From positions 1-5,116 of the forward strand of contig QHVW01000865.1 of NCBI GenBank assembly GCA_003223675.1: a stretch of DNA of 5,116 bases. Reading direction: 5' to 3'. A program made the position numbers and the translations under genes. The stretch is from Acidobacteriota bacterium. Its GTDB lineage: Bacteria; Acidobacteriota; Thermoanaerobaculia; Multivoradales; UBA5704. Shown piece by piece: positions 4,428 to 5,116 of this stretch. The stretch's first letter is position 1. Each line of letters opens with the position of its first letter. Under the pieces are notes generated by a model. That model was not told where the DNA came from, did no database searches, and saw nothing but the letters and a program-made list of their open reading frames with translations.

Positions 4428-5116
4428 CTACCCCCGTACCACCCGGTACGCCTGGATCCTCTGCTGCAACCCCTTGAGCGCGAGCTCTCCCAGCGGCTCC
4501 GTGGGGAAGGCGCCGGCGAGCAGGCGGTGGGTCTCGGGGCCGATGACGATCTCGTCCGGCGGGGCCACCCCCTCCAGACGGGAGGCGACGTTCACGGTGT
4601 TGCCCAGCACCGTGTAGTCCACGCGCCGGGCGCTGCCGATGTCCCCCACCACCACCGGACCGCTGTTGAGCGCCACCCGCGCCTTGAAACCGGGGAGCCC
4701 CTCGGCCGACCGCCGGGCGTTCCACGCCGCCAGCCCCTCCTGGATCTCCACCGCCGCCCGCACCGCCCGCAGGGCGTGATCGGGCTGCGCCACCGGCGCG
4801 CCGAAGAAGGCCATTACACAGTCGCCGATGAACTTGTCCAGGGTCCCGCCGGCGCGGAAGATCGCCTCCACCGAAAGGTCGAGGAAGGCGTCGATCGATT
4901 CCGCCACCCGCTCGGGCGGAGCGTTCTCGGCGAAGGTGGTAAAACCTACCAGGTCCGCGAACAGCACCGTGGCCTGCGCGCTCTGGAGCTTCCGCATCCC
5001 CTCGTCCCCCCGGCGCAGCACCTCCTCGATCACGCTCGACGAGTGATAGCGCTCCAGCCTGCTGCGCGCCTGGCGCTCGAATTCGGCCTTGCGGGCGTAG
5101 CGGATGCGCTCCACGG
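4428..5116 (-). CDS. Class III adenylate cyclase catalytic domain, N-terminus cut by the right edge
   Basis: The frame is open from the right edge to the TAG at 4430-4428 (about 229 residues visible). The GTG at 5114-5112 is most likely an internal valine, so the N-terminal part lies outside. Counting from that codon, residues 1-40 are a helical linker (ARSRLERYHSSSVIEEVLRR) typical between a sensor domain (often GAF, FHA or similar) and the cyclase. The catalytic domain carries all six expected residues: metal-binding D54 (LFADLVGFT) and D98 (DKFIGD), adenine-specifying K94 and T168 (VDYTVLG), and transition-state N175 and R179 (NTVNVASRL). K94 with T168 points to ATP as substrate and class IIIb, so cyclic AMP synthesis, active as a dimer in the cytoplasm. 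GNTVN replaces the more common GDTVN. Convergent with the Gly-rich protein gene. Family certain; the sensory input unknown. Confidence 0.95.
   Translation of the reverse strand, partial: VERIRYARKAEFERQARSRLERYHSSSVIEEVLRRGDEGMRKLQSAQATVLFADLVGFTTFAENAPPERVAESIDAFLDLSVEAIFRAGGTLDKFIGDCVMAFFGAPVAQPDHALRAVRAAVEIQEGLAAWNARRSAEGLPGFKARVALNSGPVVVGDIGSARRVDYTVLGNTVNVASRLEGVAPPDEIVIGPETHRLLAGAFPTEPLGELALKGLQQRIQAYRVVRG

Noticed and set aside
4828..5046. A 72-residue plus-strand open frame antisense to the cyclase
   Set aside because: It lies wholly inside the cyclase catalytic domain, with no ribosome binding site or recognisable motif.

Overview
The window is high-GC bacterial DNA (most coding third positions are G or C) with five protein-coding genes, two of them cut by the window edges. 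Layout and gene content (a PD40/TolB-like propeller protein, an S1-domain protein with a Gly/Arg-rich tail, a DUF5715-like M15-type peptidase-fold protein, a class III cyclase) fit a Gram-negative, free-living lineage. Acidobacteriota or a neighbouring deep-branching phylum is my best guess, from family knowledge only; no rRNA or other phylogenetic marker is present to confirm it.

Left to right: (1) 1-394, minus strand, is the N-terminal part of an exported TolB-like beta-propeller protein that runs off the left edge. (2) A 247-bp divergent spacer carries a candidate promoter and a GC-rich leader with two adjacent hairpins ahead of (3) the S1-domain gene at 642-2333, plus strand: acidic Ala/Pro/Glu-rich N-terminus, four S1 RNA-binding domains, RGG-like tail. 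(4) A 304-bp spacer (2334-2637) holds a GC hairpin just after the S1 stop, four copies of a 9-bp repeat, a REP-like hairpin, and an AT-rich segment with a consensus TATAAT box. (5) 2638-3519, plus strand, encodes an exported protein with M15/DUF5715-type metallopeptidase motifs and a very basic His/Arg-rich tail, closed by a strong intrinsic terminator. (6) 3643-4305, plus strand, has a perfect Shine-Dalgarno and encodes a small secreted protein of unknown function whose domain is bracketed by Gly-rich segments. (7) A convergent spacer with a 10-bp perfect stem separates it from (8) a class III adenylate cyclase catalytic domain on the minus strand (4428 to the right edge), N-terminus missing.

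The genes do not form an obvious operon: terminators or hairpins separate them, and strand changes at both ends. Three of the five products are probably exported (TolB-like, DUF5715-like, Gly-rich), while the S1 protein and the cyclase domain act in the cytoplasm. I see no convincing novel multi-gene system, mobile element, CRISPR array, tRNA or rRNA. The points most worth following are the four-domain S1 protein with its structured leader and RGG tail, the cationic tail on the peptidase-like protein, the uncharacterised Gly-bracketed secreted protein, and the 9-bp repeat cluster.
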